Shown in pieces: positions 1 through 6,050 of a stretch of DNA of 6,050 bases. Origin of the DNA: Desulfurobacterium sp. (GTDB taxonomy: Bacteria; Aquificota; Aquificia; Desulfurobacteriales; Desulfurobacteriaceae). The notes under the pieces are model-generated. The model made no database searches. It saw nothing but the letters and a program-made list of their open reading frames with translations, and had not been told where the DNA came from. The position numbers and the translations under genes are program-made. Within the stretch, counting starts at the first letter, position 1, and each line of letters begins with the position of its first letter. The DNA lies in contig QNYI01000082.1 of assembly GCA_003978805.1 (NCBI GenBank), positions 1 to 6,050 on the forward strand, read 5' to 3'.

Positions 1-1894
1 TTTCCCAGTAGTGGAACATCTCCGTGACCGCTTTCAGCTCTAACTTTTCTGATTCCTCTATGAGGGGGTAGACGATGTAAACCTTGTTCCCCTTTGTAAG
101 CTCTCCTTCTAGCAGTTTAATGAGCTTCTCTCTTTCGTCTTCAAATACTATCTCTGTCCTTACCGGTTTCCTTCCCGAGGGGAGCTCGTCAATAACCGAA
201 ACGTCAAGGTCTCCGTAGGCGGTCATTGCGAGGGTTCTGGGAATGGGCGTGGCGGTCATAACGAGGACGTCGGGCATCCTCCCCTTCTTCTTTAGTTCTA
301 CCCTCTGTTTAACTCCGAAGCGGTGCTGTTCGTCTATTATTGCAAGTCCCAAGTTCTTAAACTCAACACCCTCCTGAATGAGGGCGTGGGTTCCGATAAC
401 GACCTGTATGTAACCCTCCTTTATCGCCCTGTACATCGTCTCTTTTTCTCTCTTACTCATACTGCCGGTCAAAAGGCCGACTCTTACTCCAAGAGGTTTT
501 AAGAACTCGTTAAACTTTTTAAAGTGCTGGTTGGCGAGGATTTCTGTCGGCGCCATTACGGCCGTCTGGTATCCAGTCTTTGCAGCAAAGAAAGCGGCTG
601 CTGCGGCAACGACCGTCTTACCGCTACCTACGTCCCCTTGGACGAGGCGGTTCATCGGCTCTTCTTTTTTCATATCCTCGGCTATCTCTTTTAAGACCCT
701 TTCCTGAGCTTTTGTAAGCTTAAATGGCAGGCTCTTTTTAAACTCTTCAATGAGCTCCTCTGTTACGGGAAACGGAATTCCTTTCTCTTCTTTTACCTTC
801 TGCCTGTGGAGGGCGAGGGCTAACTGGAATAAGAAAAGCTCGTCAAAAATCACCCTTTTTTGAGCCGGCGTTTTGAAGGCAAGGAGCTCCTCCGCATCCT
901 CATCGTAGGGGAAGTGAACCCTCCAGAAGGCTTCAGGAGCTCCCGGTAAGTTTAACCTCTTTATTATCTCCTCAGGTAAGTACTCCGGCAGGAAGGGAAC
1001 TACCCTTTTGACGACCTCCTGTACGTCTTTCCTTACGGTGGTCTGCTTTATTCCCTCGGCACAGTGGTAGATGGGCAGTATAGTCCCGAGCTTTTCAAGC
1101 TTTCCCTTGTAGGGGTCAAGGATTTCTACCTCCGGGTGAACCATTGAGTAACCGCCCGATTCCCTCTTTACCTGACCGTAGGCAAGAACCTCTTTTTTTA
1201 GCTCCTTCGCCTTCGTGAAGAGCGTTTTGTAGTAACCGAAGACCTTTTCCTGAAGGAAGACCAGCGTAACCGTTCCCGTCCTGTCGTATAGGAGAACCTT
1301 CAGTATCTTCTTTTTCTTCTTTGCCGTTTCAAAGAGGGAGACCTTGACCACCTTTCCCTTTACGAGGAACTGACCTTCCGGTTTTAGGTATGCCATCGGC
1401 GTAACTGTTGTCCTATCCTCGTAACGGTAGGGGAGGTAGTATATGGCGTCAATTACCGTTTCTATCCCCAGTTTTTTAAGCCTGTTTAGCCTCCTTTTGT
1501 TTAGGCTTTTAACGGACTCAATCGGCTGGAAGAAGGCCTTTATCGGGTAGCTCCTTTTCTTTTCAAGTTTTTCGGGGGGCGACAGGATTCTTTCCTTTGG
1601 GATTTCTCTCTGGCGGGCTTTTTCTATTTCCTCCTCGTTGAACTTAAGGGTTACAACCGAGTGGAGCTCCTTGATGAAGCGTTTCCTATCTTCCTTAGAA
1701 AAACTTTCATATTTACTAAGCAGGTTTAAAACCTTGTTTACCCAGAGCTTTCTCTTTTTATCAAGGTGGGGAAGGAGCTCCTTAAACAGAGTAGTAAGCG
1801 TTTTGTCGGGGTCTTTAACCCTGTCAAAGTACTTAAAGTTATCTTCCACCAAGAGATTTAAGAGCTTCTTAAGTCTCTCTATGGTCTTCTTCAT
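1..1894 (-). CDS. recG: ATP-dependent DNA helicase RecG (N-terminal 631 residues; C-terminus beyond window)
   Basis: RecG is a superfamily 2 helicase that remodels stalled replication forks and branch-migrates Holliday junctions in the cytoplasm. I translated the minus strand from ATG at 1894; the frame stays open to base 1. Visible helicase motifs are Walker A GDVGSGKT (residues 420-427), PTEILANQH just after it, the Walker B box DEQHRFG (521-527) and TATPIPRT (547-554). The wedge/OB part lies around residues 130-300, with LGIETVIDAIYYLPYRYEDR resembling the conserved RecG entry to that domain. Walker A sits roughly 120 residues later than in the E. coli protein, so there is a Lys/Glu-rich N-terminal extension of the kind known in Thermotoga and Aquificales RecG. 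Motifs IV-VI and the C-terminal TRG region are off the edge. The start is supported by AAAGG (minus strand, 1903-1907) eight bases upstream. It is transcribed away from the TPR gene. Confidence 0.96.
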   Translation of the reverse strand, partial: MKKTIERLKKLLNLLVEDNFKYFDRVKDPDKTLTTLFKELLPHLDKKRKLWVNKVLNLLSKYESFSKEDRKRFIKELHSVVTLKFNEEEIEKARQREIPKERILSPPEKLEKKRSYPIKAFFQPIESVKSLNKRRLNRLKKLGIETVIDAIYYLPYRYEDRTTVTPMAYLKPEGQFLVKGKVVKVSLFETAKKKKKILKVLLYDRTGTVTLVFLQEKVFGYYKTLFTKAKELKKEVLAYGQVKRESGGYSMVHPEVEILDPYKGKLEKLGTILPIYHCAEGIKQTTVRKDVQEVVKRVVPFLPEYLPEEIIKRLNLPGAPEAFWRVHFPYDEDAEELLAFKTPAQKRVIFDELFLFQLALALHRQKVKEEKGIPFPVTEELIEEFKKSLPFKLTKAQERVLKEIAEDMKKEEPMNRLVQGDVGSGKTVVAAAAAFFAAKTGYQTAVMAPTEILANQHFKKFNEFLKPLGVRVGLLTGSMSKREKETMYRAIKEGYIQVVIGTHALIQEGVEFKNLGLAIIDEQHRFGVKQRVELKKKGRMPDVLVMTATPIPRTLAMTAYGDLDVSVIDELPSGRKPVRTEIVFEDEREKLIKLLEGELTKGNKVYIVYPLIEESEKLELKAVTEMFHYWE

Positions 1895-1956
1895 CTGCGA
1901 AACCTTTAACGTTTAAGATACAATTCTAATGACAACTCCTCTTTTGGGAAAGAAGT
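1895..1956. promoter_or_regulatory. divergent intergenic region between recG and the TPR operon
   Basis: The 62 bases between the two divergent start codons must hold, or overlap, the promoters of both transcripts. On the plus strand TACAAT (1919-1924) is a good -10 candidate, placing the transcript start about 25 bases before the TPR ATG; no convincing -35 lies 16-18 bases upstream. On the minus strand TTGTCA (1930-1935) resembles a -35 box, but no strong -10 sits at proper spacing. The small palindrome AACGTT (1908-1913) lies in the middle. The ribosome binding site for the TPR gene is weak (GGGAAAG-like, 1946-1952), whereas recG has AAAGG. These are inspection-based guesses. Confidence 0.35.
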
Positions 1957-3723
1957 ATGGGAAGAGCTCTCCTTTTGTCAATTCTGCTACTTACCGTTTC
2001 CTGCGTTCCGGCTTCGGTGTCTGTAAAAGAAAAGCCGGAGGTTAAACCTAAGGAAGAGACCGTTTCTCCAAAGGTTACCGCCGTTAAAAAGGGAAGCTAC
2101 AGGCCAAAGCCGGGAGCTCTGTTCTACTATATGGTCTACCTCAACGAGAAGAGTAAAGGTAACTACACTGCCGCCTACAGGGCGATAAAGGAGGCTGTAG
2201 AGAGAGCTCCCAAGCGGGTAGAGTACCTTCTTGAAGCCGCTAAGATGGCCGTTGATTTAAGGAAGTTGAAGGAAGCAGAAGGGTTTATTCAGAAAGTTTT
2301 GTCTATTGACCCTAATAACTTGCAGGCTCTAAAGCTAAAGGGTGGAATCCTCGTTGTTAGGGGTGACTATAGGAAAGCGGAGGAGGTCTACAGGAGGATA
2401 CTGGAGCTCTCTCCGGATAGAGAAACCTGCGTGATGCTGGCCAACCTCTACATAAACGAGAAGAAGTACGGTGAGGCGGAAGAAGTTTTAAGAAAGGGGG
2501 AAGAGCTCTTTCCCAGCGATCCCCTGATTACCTACTTTTTGGGGCAGGTTCGTTACTTAAAAGGGGACACGGAGGGAGCTATACGTTACCTTCAAAAGGC
2601 TATAGAGCTAAACCCCGATATGGAGAGTGCCTACGTTCTCCTTGGAAAGGTTTTCAAGAGGGAGAAAAGGTACAGTGAGGCCGAGGCTTTTTTAAAGAAG
2701 GTTTTAAAGAACAACCCCGATAACGTTTATGCTTTAAAAGAACTCCTTAGTATCTACCTCAAGGAAGAGAGGCCTAAGGAAGCCTTGGACGTGATAAACA
2801 GGCTCGTTCAGCTTGAACCTTACGACCTAAAGCTCCTCTCTTGGGTTGCCGCAACCCTTTTTAAGATGAAGGAGTATAAGCAGGTCATCCCTATAGTTGA
2901 ACGTATAACCAAGCTCAACCCGGACAACCCCAACGTCTACTTTATGCTCGGTTTGGCCTACGAGATGTCGGGAAACTTAAAGGGAGCTCTGGAGGCTTAC
3001 GAGAAGTCATTAGACCTTTACCCTGAAAACCCGACGGTTCTTGAAAGGGCAGGGTTGGTTCTCTACAGGCTTGGTAGGCTTCGCGATGCAAAGGCTTACC
3101 TTGAAAGGCTTTGGGAGCTAACGAGGAAACCTCAGTACCTACTGAAGCTTGCGATAATAACCGACAAGGAAGGGAACACGCAGGAAGCCTACAACCTCCT
3201 CAAGGTGTGGGAAGAGGAGTTTAAAAATGTCCCAGACATCTACTTTTACATAGCGTACTTTGCCGAAAAGTTGGGTAAAGATGCGGAGACGGAGAAGTAC
3301 CTGAAGGAGCTCATAAGGAGGTCTCCCACTCCTGACGCCTACAACTACTTGGCCTACTTTTACGCCCAAAGGGGAAAGAACTTGGATGAGGCCGAGAGGC
3401 TCATAGAAAAGGCCCTTGAAAAAGACCCCAAGAGTCCCGCCTTCCTTGACACTAAGGGCTGGATTCTTTTTAAAAAGGGGAATTACCGGGAGGCCTGCAA
3501 GTACTTGAAAGAAGCTTTAGAGCTTAAGCCGGACGATACCGTTATAAACGAGCACTACGGCGAGTGCCTTTTTAAGCTTTCTAAGCTTAGGGAGGCGAAA
3601 GAGCACCTCCTTAAGGCCTTCGTAGGCGTTATGAAAGACCCGTCAATTCGGGAAGAGGAGAAGGGGATACTCCTAAGGATATCCAAACTCCTAAAAGAAA
3701 TCACAAGAAGGGAGGAGAAATGA
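1957..3723 (+). CDS. TPR-repeat protein, probable lipoprotein
   Basis: This 588-residue protein is almost entirely tetratricopeptide repeats, helical hairpins that serve as protein-protein docking surfaces. Residues 1-16 form a short basic, leucine-rich signal ending LLTVSC, so Cys16 is a likely lipidation site; Thr rather than Leu at -3 makes the lipobox imperfect. A Pro/Lys/Glu/Val-rich linker (about 17-50) follows, then about 15 TPR units of 33-36 residues from about 53 to 563, with the usual Ala/Gly/Tyr spacing and 'P-x-N/D' turns (for example IDPNN, LNPDM, LKPDD). The block NYLAYFYAQRGKNLDEAERL (about 463-482) and the following LDTKGWILFKKGNY resemble a stretch seen in many large bacterial TPR proteins. 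An in-frame TGA at 1930-1932 rules out a longer start. The stop overlaps the next gene by ATGA. It is probably membrane-anchored outside the cytoplasm as an assembly scaffold; no specific partner can be named. Confidence 0.9.
   Translation: MGRALLLSILLLTVSCVPASVSVKEKPEVKPKEETVSPKVTAVKKGSYRPKPGALFYYMVYLNEKSKGNYTAAYRAIKEAVERAPKRVEYLLEAAKMAVDLRKLKEAEGFIQKVLSIDPNNLQALKLKGGILVVRGDYRKAEEVYRRILELSPDRETCVMLANLYINEKKYGEAEEVLRKGEELFPSDPLITYFLGQVRYLKGDTEGAIRYLQKAIELNPDMESAYVLLGKVFKREKRYSEAEAFLKKVLKNNPDNVYALKELLSIYLKEERPKEALDVINRLVQLEPYDLKLLSWVAATLFKMKEYKQVIPIVERITKLNPDNPNVYFMLGLAYEMSGNLKGALEAYEKSLDLYPENPTVLERAGLVLYRLGRLRDAKAYLERLWELTRKPQYLLKLAIITDKEGNTQEAYNLLKVWEEEFKNVPDIYFYIAYFAEKLGKDAETEKYLKELIRRSPTPDAYNYLAYFYAQRGKNLDEAERLIEKALEKDPKSPAFLDTKGWILFKKGNYREACKYLKEALELKPDDTVINEHYGECLFKLSKLREAKEHLLKAFVGVMKDPSIREEEKGILLRISKLLKEITRREEK
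3711..3717 (+). promoter_or_regulatory. Shine-Dalgarno of the membrane-protein gene, inside the TPR gene
   Basis: GGAGGAG lies three bases before the ATG at 3720, inside the last codons of the TPR gene. The TGA stop of that gene and the next ATG share bases in ATGA, which is the classic layout for translational coupling. It supports the chosen start at 3720. Confidence 0.75.
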
Positions 3724-4211
3724 ACTGGACGATGTTTTTCTGGGGACTAATAGCTTTCCTGATTATTGGACTCCCGACGATAACGGGACTTATGAGGGTA
3801 AACGCAGCCTTAAAGTTTCTACTTCAGGCAAAGAGTGAGAACTTCTCACCCCTTAACGCGATAAAGCCGGGTGGCTTTGCCTACGCCCTCACCTTTAGCT
3901 TCAGGATTACCTTTTTAACGGCAATCATCTTAGACTACATAGAGTACGTAAAGCAGACCTACTTTATAGTCTCCCTATTCATATTCTTCATAATGATTGA
4001 CTTTATCGTTCAGTCCTCCGGGGAGCAGTTTGCCGCCCTTTCTGTGAATATGAAAAGTGCTTTTGCAGGAGCGACGGTTGTAGCCCTCGTAATATTCGGG
4101 TTGAACTTTGTAATCCAGAGGAAACTAAAGAAGATCATTCCTGCGGAGGCTGAAAACTACAGGAAGAATAGGCCGTCTCCCGCCCTTAAAACCTTTGACC
4201 AAAGAGGTTAA
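3720..4211 (+). CDS. four-helix membrane protein of unknown function
   Basis: I do not recognise this 163-residue protein. It has four probable membrane helices: about 5-25, 54-76, 81-99 and 113-133. The loop between the first two (26-53) is moderately polar and contains NAIKPGGFAYA. The C-terminal tail (134-163) is basic (QRKLKK, YRKNRPS), so by the positive-inside rule both ends should face the cytoplasm. Charged residues near or in helices (Arg62, Asp72, Glu75, Asp94) might hint at a channel, transporter or complex subunit, but no catalytic or binding motif is visible. It overlaps the TPR gene by four bases and is followed eleven bases later by pepA, so it belongs to the same transcript. 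The coupling suggests that it works with the TPR lipoprotein at the membrane; that is inference. Codon use resembles its neighbours, with no sign of recent transfer. Confidence 0.85.
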   Translation: MNWTMFFWGLIAFLIIGLPTITGLMRVNAALKFLLQAKSENFSPLNAIKPGGFAYALTFSFRITFLTAIILDYIEYVKQTYFIVSLFIFFIMIDFIVQSSGEQFAALSVNMKSAFAGATVVALVIFGLNFVIQRKLKKIIPAEAENYRKNRPSPALKTFDQRG

Positions 4212-4217
4212 GGAGGT
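4211..4217 (+). promoter_or_regulatory. strong Shine-Dalgarno of pepA overlapping the upstream stop
   Basis: AGGAGGT begins on the last base of the TAA stop (4209-4211) of the membrane-protein gene and lies five bases before the pepA ATG at 4223. It fixes the pepA start and indicates high, possibly coupled, translation. Confidence 0.85.
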
Positions 4218-4222
4218 AAGAG

Positions 4223-5659
4223 ATGAAGCTGGTATACGTATCGGAGCTCCCTGCAAATAAAAAGGCCGACGCCCTCGTCATCGGGGTATACGAGGGACTT
4301 AGAAACCTCAGCAGAGAAGAGGCCGAACAGCTCAAGGCCGTCAACTTCTCGGGAAAGGCAGGAGAAGTAGCTACACTTCCCGGGACGGAGAGTTTTAAGT
4401 CCCTCATCTACGTTGGCCTCGGAAAGAAGGGTGAACTAAAGCCCGATACCGTCCGTGTTGCCGCCGCCAAGGGAGTAAGGAGCGCTGTAAAGTTAAAGGC
4501 CAAGAAGGTTGTCTTTGAGACCTTCGGGGCGGATAAGCTTGAAGAAAGGGCTGTAAAGGCTTTAGCTGAAGGGATAGTTCTCGGTAGTTACAGATTTAAC
4601 AAGTATAAGAGCTCTGAAAGTGACAAGTTTGAAGTTGAAAAAGTTACCGTTGCCGGTGAAAAGGCGTTTAAGAAGGCCTTTGAAACCGGTAGGCTCATAG
4701 CCGAAGCTACGAACTTTACAAGAAGCCTCGTCAACGAGCCCGGGAACGTTGTCACTCCGGAAAAGTTGGCAGAGGTTGCAAAAGGATTAGCACAGGAGTA
4801 CGGCTTTGAGTGTAAGGTCTTTGATGAGAGGGAGCTTGAAGAGAGGGGAATGGTCGGAATCCTCACCGTTGGAAAGGGAAGTGACAACCCTCCGAGGTTT
4901 ATCCACTTAGCCTACAGGCCGAAGAAGGCCGAAAGGAGGGTAGTCCTTGTAGGTAAAGGCGTTACTTTTGACAGCGGTGGTTTGAACATCAAGCCCGAGC
5001 AGTTTATGAAGACGATGAAGTCCGACAAGGCCGGCGCCTGTGCCGTCCTCGGAATAATGAAGGCTGTCGGAGAGCTTAAGCCGAAGGTAGAAGTTCACGC
5101 CCTCATACCGACGGTTGAGAACATGCCGAGCGGGAAGGCCTATAGACCCGATGACGTAATTGTCTACAGGAACGGTAAAAGCGTTGAAGTTCACTCAACA
5201 GATGCAGAGGGTAGGTTAATCTTGGCCGATGCTCTCATCTACGGCTCGGAGCTCTCCCCAGACCTCATGATAGACATGGCTACCCTGACAGGAGCCTGCG
5301 TTGTTGCCCTCGGACACTACACATCCGGCCTCTTTACAAGGGATGAGAGGCTCTGTAGGGAGCTTTTAAAGCTTTCCTCTGAGACCGGAGAAAAGATGTG
5401 GCACATGCCCTTAGACGATGACTTGAAGGAAGAGATTAAAGGCCTCTACGCCGACATTCAGAACGTCGGTAAGTCAAGGTACGGCGGGGCAATAACGGCA
5501 GCTCTCTTCTTAGAGAACTTCGTTGATAAAGAAAAGGTAAAAGCTTGGGCCCACATAGACATCGCAGGGCCGGCATTCCTTGAAAAGGAGTGGAAGTACT
5601 ACTCCCCCGGAGCTACAGGCCAGCCGGTTAGAACAATTGTGGAGCTCTTACTTAAATGA
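4223..5659 (+). CDS. pepA: leucyl aminopeptidase (M17 family, cytosol aminopeptidase)
   Basis: PepA removes N-terminal residues, preferably leucine, from peptides in the cytoplasm using two metal ions; the family forms hexamers. At 478 residues it is close to the usual length (E. coli about 503) and complete. The N-terminal macro-like domain covers about 1-155, the hinge motif NFTRSLVNEPGN starts at residue 164, and the catalytic domain follows. All expected active-site residues are present with family spacing: Lys245 and Asp250 in GKGVTFDSGG, Lys257, Asp268 in KSDKAG, then Asp327, Glu329 and Arg331 in TDAEGRL. By alignment with E. coli numbering these match the five metal ligands plus the catalytic Lys and Arg. 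One oddity is Ser325 in place of the usual Asn of the NTDAEGRL signature. It is the third gene of the TPR/membrane-protein cluster. The E. coli homologue also binds DNA in Xer recombination; nothing here shows that role. Confidence 0.97.
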   Translation: MKLVYVSELPANKKADALVIGVYEGLRNLSREEAEQLKAVNFSGKAGEVATLPGTESFKSLIYVGLGKKGELKPDTVRVAAAKGVRSAVKLKAKKVVFETFGADKLEERAVKALAEGIVLGSYRFNKYKSSESDKFEVEKVTVAGEKAFKKAFETGRLIAEATNFTRSLVNEPGNVVTPEKLAEVAKGLAQEYGFECKVFDERELEERGMVGILTVGKGSDNPPRFIHLAYRPKKAERRVVLVGKGVTFDSGGLNIKPEQFMKTMKSDKAGACAVLGIMKAVGELKPKVEVHALIPTVENMPSGKAYRPDDVIVYRNGKSVEVHSTDAEGRLILADALIYGSELSPDLMIDMATLTGACVVALGHYTSGLFTRDERLCRELLKLSSETGEKMWHMPLDDDLKEEIKGLYADIQNVGKSRYGGAITAALFLENFVDKEKVKAWAHIDIAGPAFLEKEWKYYSPGATGQPVRTIVELLLK

Positions 5660-5660
5660 G

Positions 5661-5810
5661 TCTTAAGGTAGGACATCTGAATAACAATAGCTTTCATTAG
5701 CAATTAGCAACTACTGTTATCAGATGTCCTCCGCTACCTTTTGAGAGGTAGGAATTACTATCCGTTATCTCCTGAGATAGGAGACTCACGGAATACTTTT
5801 CGTGAGGGAA
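5661..5810 (-). ncRNA. candidate omega RNA (reRNA) overlapping the 3' end of tnpB
   Basis: In IS200/IS605 elements the guide RNA is made from the 3' end of tnpB and the right end of the element. Here the minus strand contains several potential stems in this stretch: CTCACG/CGTGAG (5785-5790 with 5801-5806), TCTCCT/AGGAGA (5768-5773 with 5779-5784), CTACCT/AGGTAG (5734-5739 with 5746-5751) and the long terminal hairpin 5665-5740. Some compete with each other. The single base change in the long stem becomes a G-U wobble when read as minus-strand RNA. The guide would be the 15-20 bases beyond the element's end, that is, the antisense of the pepA 3' end. Ends are estimates. Confidence 0.5.
5665..5740. 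repeat. long imperfect inverted repeat (subterminal hairpin)
   Basis: The left arm GGACATCTGA-A-TAACAATAG (5671-5690) pairs with the right arm CTACTGTTATCAGATGTCC (5711-5729), with one bulged A and one change that is a G-U pair on the minus strand. An outer 6-bp stem AAGGTA/TACCTT (5665-5670 with 5735-5740) extends it past a 5-base bulge. The 20-base loop holds the heptamer ATTAGCA twice in tandem (5696-5702, 5703-5709), and the tnpB stop codon lies in it. On the plus strand the right arm is followed by a short T run (5739-5742), so it might also help end pepA transcription. Confidence 0.8.
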
Positions 5811-6050
5811 AAACGTAAGTTTAAGAGGTCTTGAAAGTTTGTCTAACCAGTTAGGCAAGTTCAGGAATTCTTCTCTTACTCTCTTTCCTAACTTTTTAAT
5901 CGCAATGTTTAGAGCTCCATTAAGGTCTGCATTGAAAACTTTGTTGAGCTTTAGGTCTTTGAAAAGACCTCTTTTTACTCTTTTTCCTGTGAATTTCAGT
6001 TTTGCAATATCATTTTCTGTTAATTCTTTTTTATCTTTCCCAGAAATTTC
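5697..6050 (-). CDS. tnpB: TnpB-type RNA-guided nuclease (IS605 OrfB), C-terminal 117 residues
   Basis: TnpB is the RuvC-like, omega-RNA-guided endonuclease of IS200/IS605 elements, an ancestor of Cas12. The frame is open from 6050 to a TAA at 5697-5699. The first visible part contains FTGKRVKRGLF followed by FNADLNGALNIAIKKLG, the typical last RuvC motif of OrfB/TnpB; the Asp in NADLNGA is the expected third catalytic acid. The stretch before it, where many TnpBs have a CxxC zinc ribbon, has no cysteine pair; the only Cys is the last residue. This agrees with the known subgroup whose zinc ribbon is degenerate ('GKR-RGLF' type). About 70 residues follow the RuvC motif, and the last 20 or so (SNSYLSKGSGGHLITVVANC) look like translation through a structured RNA rather than a folded domain. 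The N-terminus is off the edge, so whether the gene is intact cannot be judged. It converges on pepA with 37 bases between stops. Confidence 0.88.
   Translation of the reverse strand, partial: EISGKDKKELTENDIAKLKFTGKRVKRGLFKDLKLNKVFNADLNGALNIAIKKLGKRVREEFLNLPNWLDKLSRPLKLTFFPHEKYSVSLLSQEITDSNSYLSKGSGGHLITVVANC

Larger units (their letters stand above)
5660..6050 (-). mobile_element. right end of an IS200/IS605-family (tnpB-bearing) element, partial
   Basis: A TnpB C-terminus on the minus strand ends in a large subterminal hairpin, as is usual at the right end of IS200/IS605 elements. GC content falls to about 24-33% in the rows from 5881 to 6050, against about 50% in the adjoining part of pepA, which fits acquired DNA. 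The exact right boundary is not resolved; it must lie near 5650-5670, immediately behind the pepA stop. These elements make no terminal inverted repeats or target duplications, so none is expected. The left end, and any tnpA, would lie beyond the right edge of the window. Confidence 0.75.

Noticed and set aside
1638..1916. Open frame of 92 codons on the plus strand, Ser/Leu/Phe-rich
   Set aside because: It lies antisense to the start of recG; its composition is what the reverse of a Lys/Glu-rich frame produces, and it has no ribosome site or recognisable motif.
1895..1956. Riboswitch or small RNA in the divergent gap
   Set aside because: Only 62 bases, with no stable stem beyond AACGTT; there is room for promoters only.
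3139..3369. Minus-strand open frame of 76 codons inside the TPR gene
   Set aside because: It is antisense to clear TPR repeats, with no independent support.
1957..3723. Repeated helical units mistaken for nucleotide repeats or a CRISPR-like array
   Set aside because: The periodicity is at the protein level (TPR, about 34 residues); the DNA copies are diverged and not direct repeats.
4186..5194. Minus-strand open frames opposite pepA (4186-4407, 4588-4887, 4907-5194)
   Set aside because: They are shadows of a strongly conserved gene on the other strand, without ribosome sites or family motifs.
5665..5742. Hairpin read purely as a rho-independent terminator of pepA
   Set aside because: The stem is far longer and more interrupted than usual, its loop carries the tnpB stop, and the T run is only four bases. 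A subterminal element hairpin fits better, though a side role in termination is possible.
5833..5867. Extra imperfect hairpin around CTAACCAGTTAG within tnpB
   Set aside because: The stem needs several mismatches and a two-base loop and lies in coding sequence well upstream; too weak to call as part of the omega RNA.

Overview
The window looks like a chromosomal stretch of a thermophilic bacterium, with one insertion sequence running off its right edge. The proteins are rich in Lys, Glu and Arg. Arginine is mostly coded by AGG/AGA, glutamate and lysine codons dominate, and RecG carries the long N-terminal extension known from Thermotoga and Aquificales. My best guess is Aquificota, perhaps the Desulfurobacteriaceae; this is inference, not proof.

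Layout. Positions 1-1894 (minus) hold the first 631 codons of the DNA helicase RecG, cut by the left edge. A 62-base gap (1895-1956) separates it from a divergent, tightly packed plus-strand cluster. That cluster has a 588-residue TPR-repeat protein with a lipoprotein-like signal (1957-3723), an unrecognised four-helix membrane protein overlapping it by ATGA (3720-4211), and a full-length M17 leucyl aminopeptidase PepA (4223-5659), whose Shine-Dalgarno overlaps the preceding stop. The three are almost certainly co-transcribed. The first two probably act at the cell envelope, while PepA is a cytosolic peptidase whose link to them is unknown.

From about 5660 to the right edge, base composition drops towards 25-35% GC. 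The minus strand there encodes the C-terminal 117 residues of a TnpB-type (IS200/IS605, OrfB) RNA-guided nuclease. Its 3' end, including the stop codon, lies inside a long imperfect hairpin (5665-5740), with further small hairpins upstream in the reading frame. This is the arrangement expected of an omega RNA (reRNA) overlapping the 3' end of tnpB at the right end of the element. The element appears to have landed directly behind the pepA stop codon without damaging pepA, so any guide would come from the 3' end of pepA, antisense.

The most interesting points are the tnpB/omega-RNA end, the unknown membrane protein coupled to a TPR lipoprotein, and a striking excess of the palindrome GAGCTC (18 copies, in all three codon phases).
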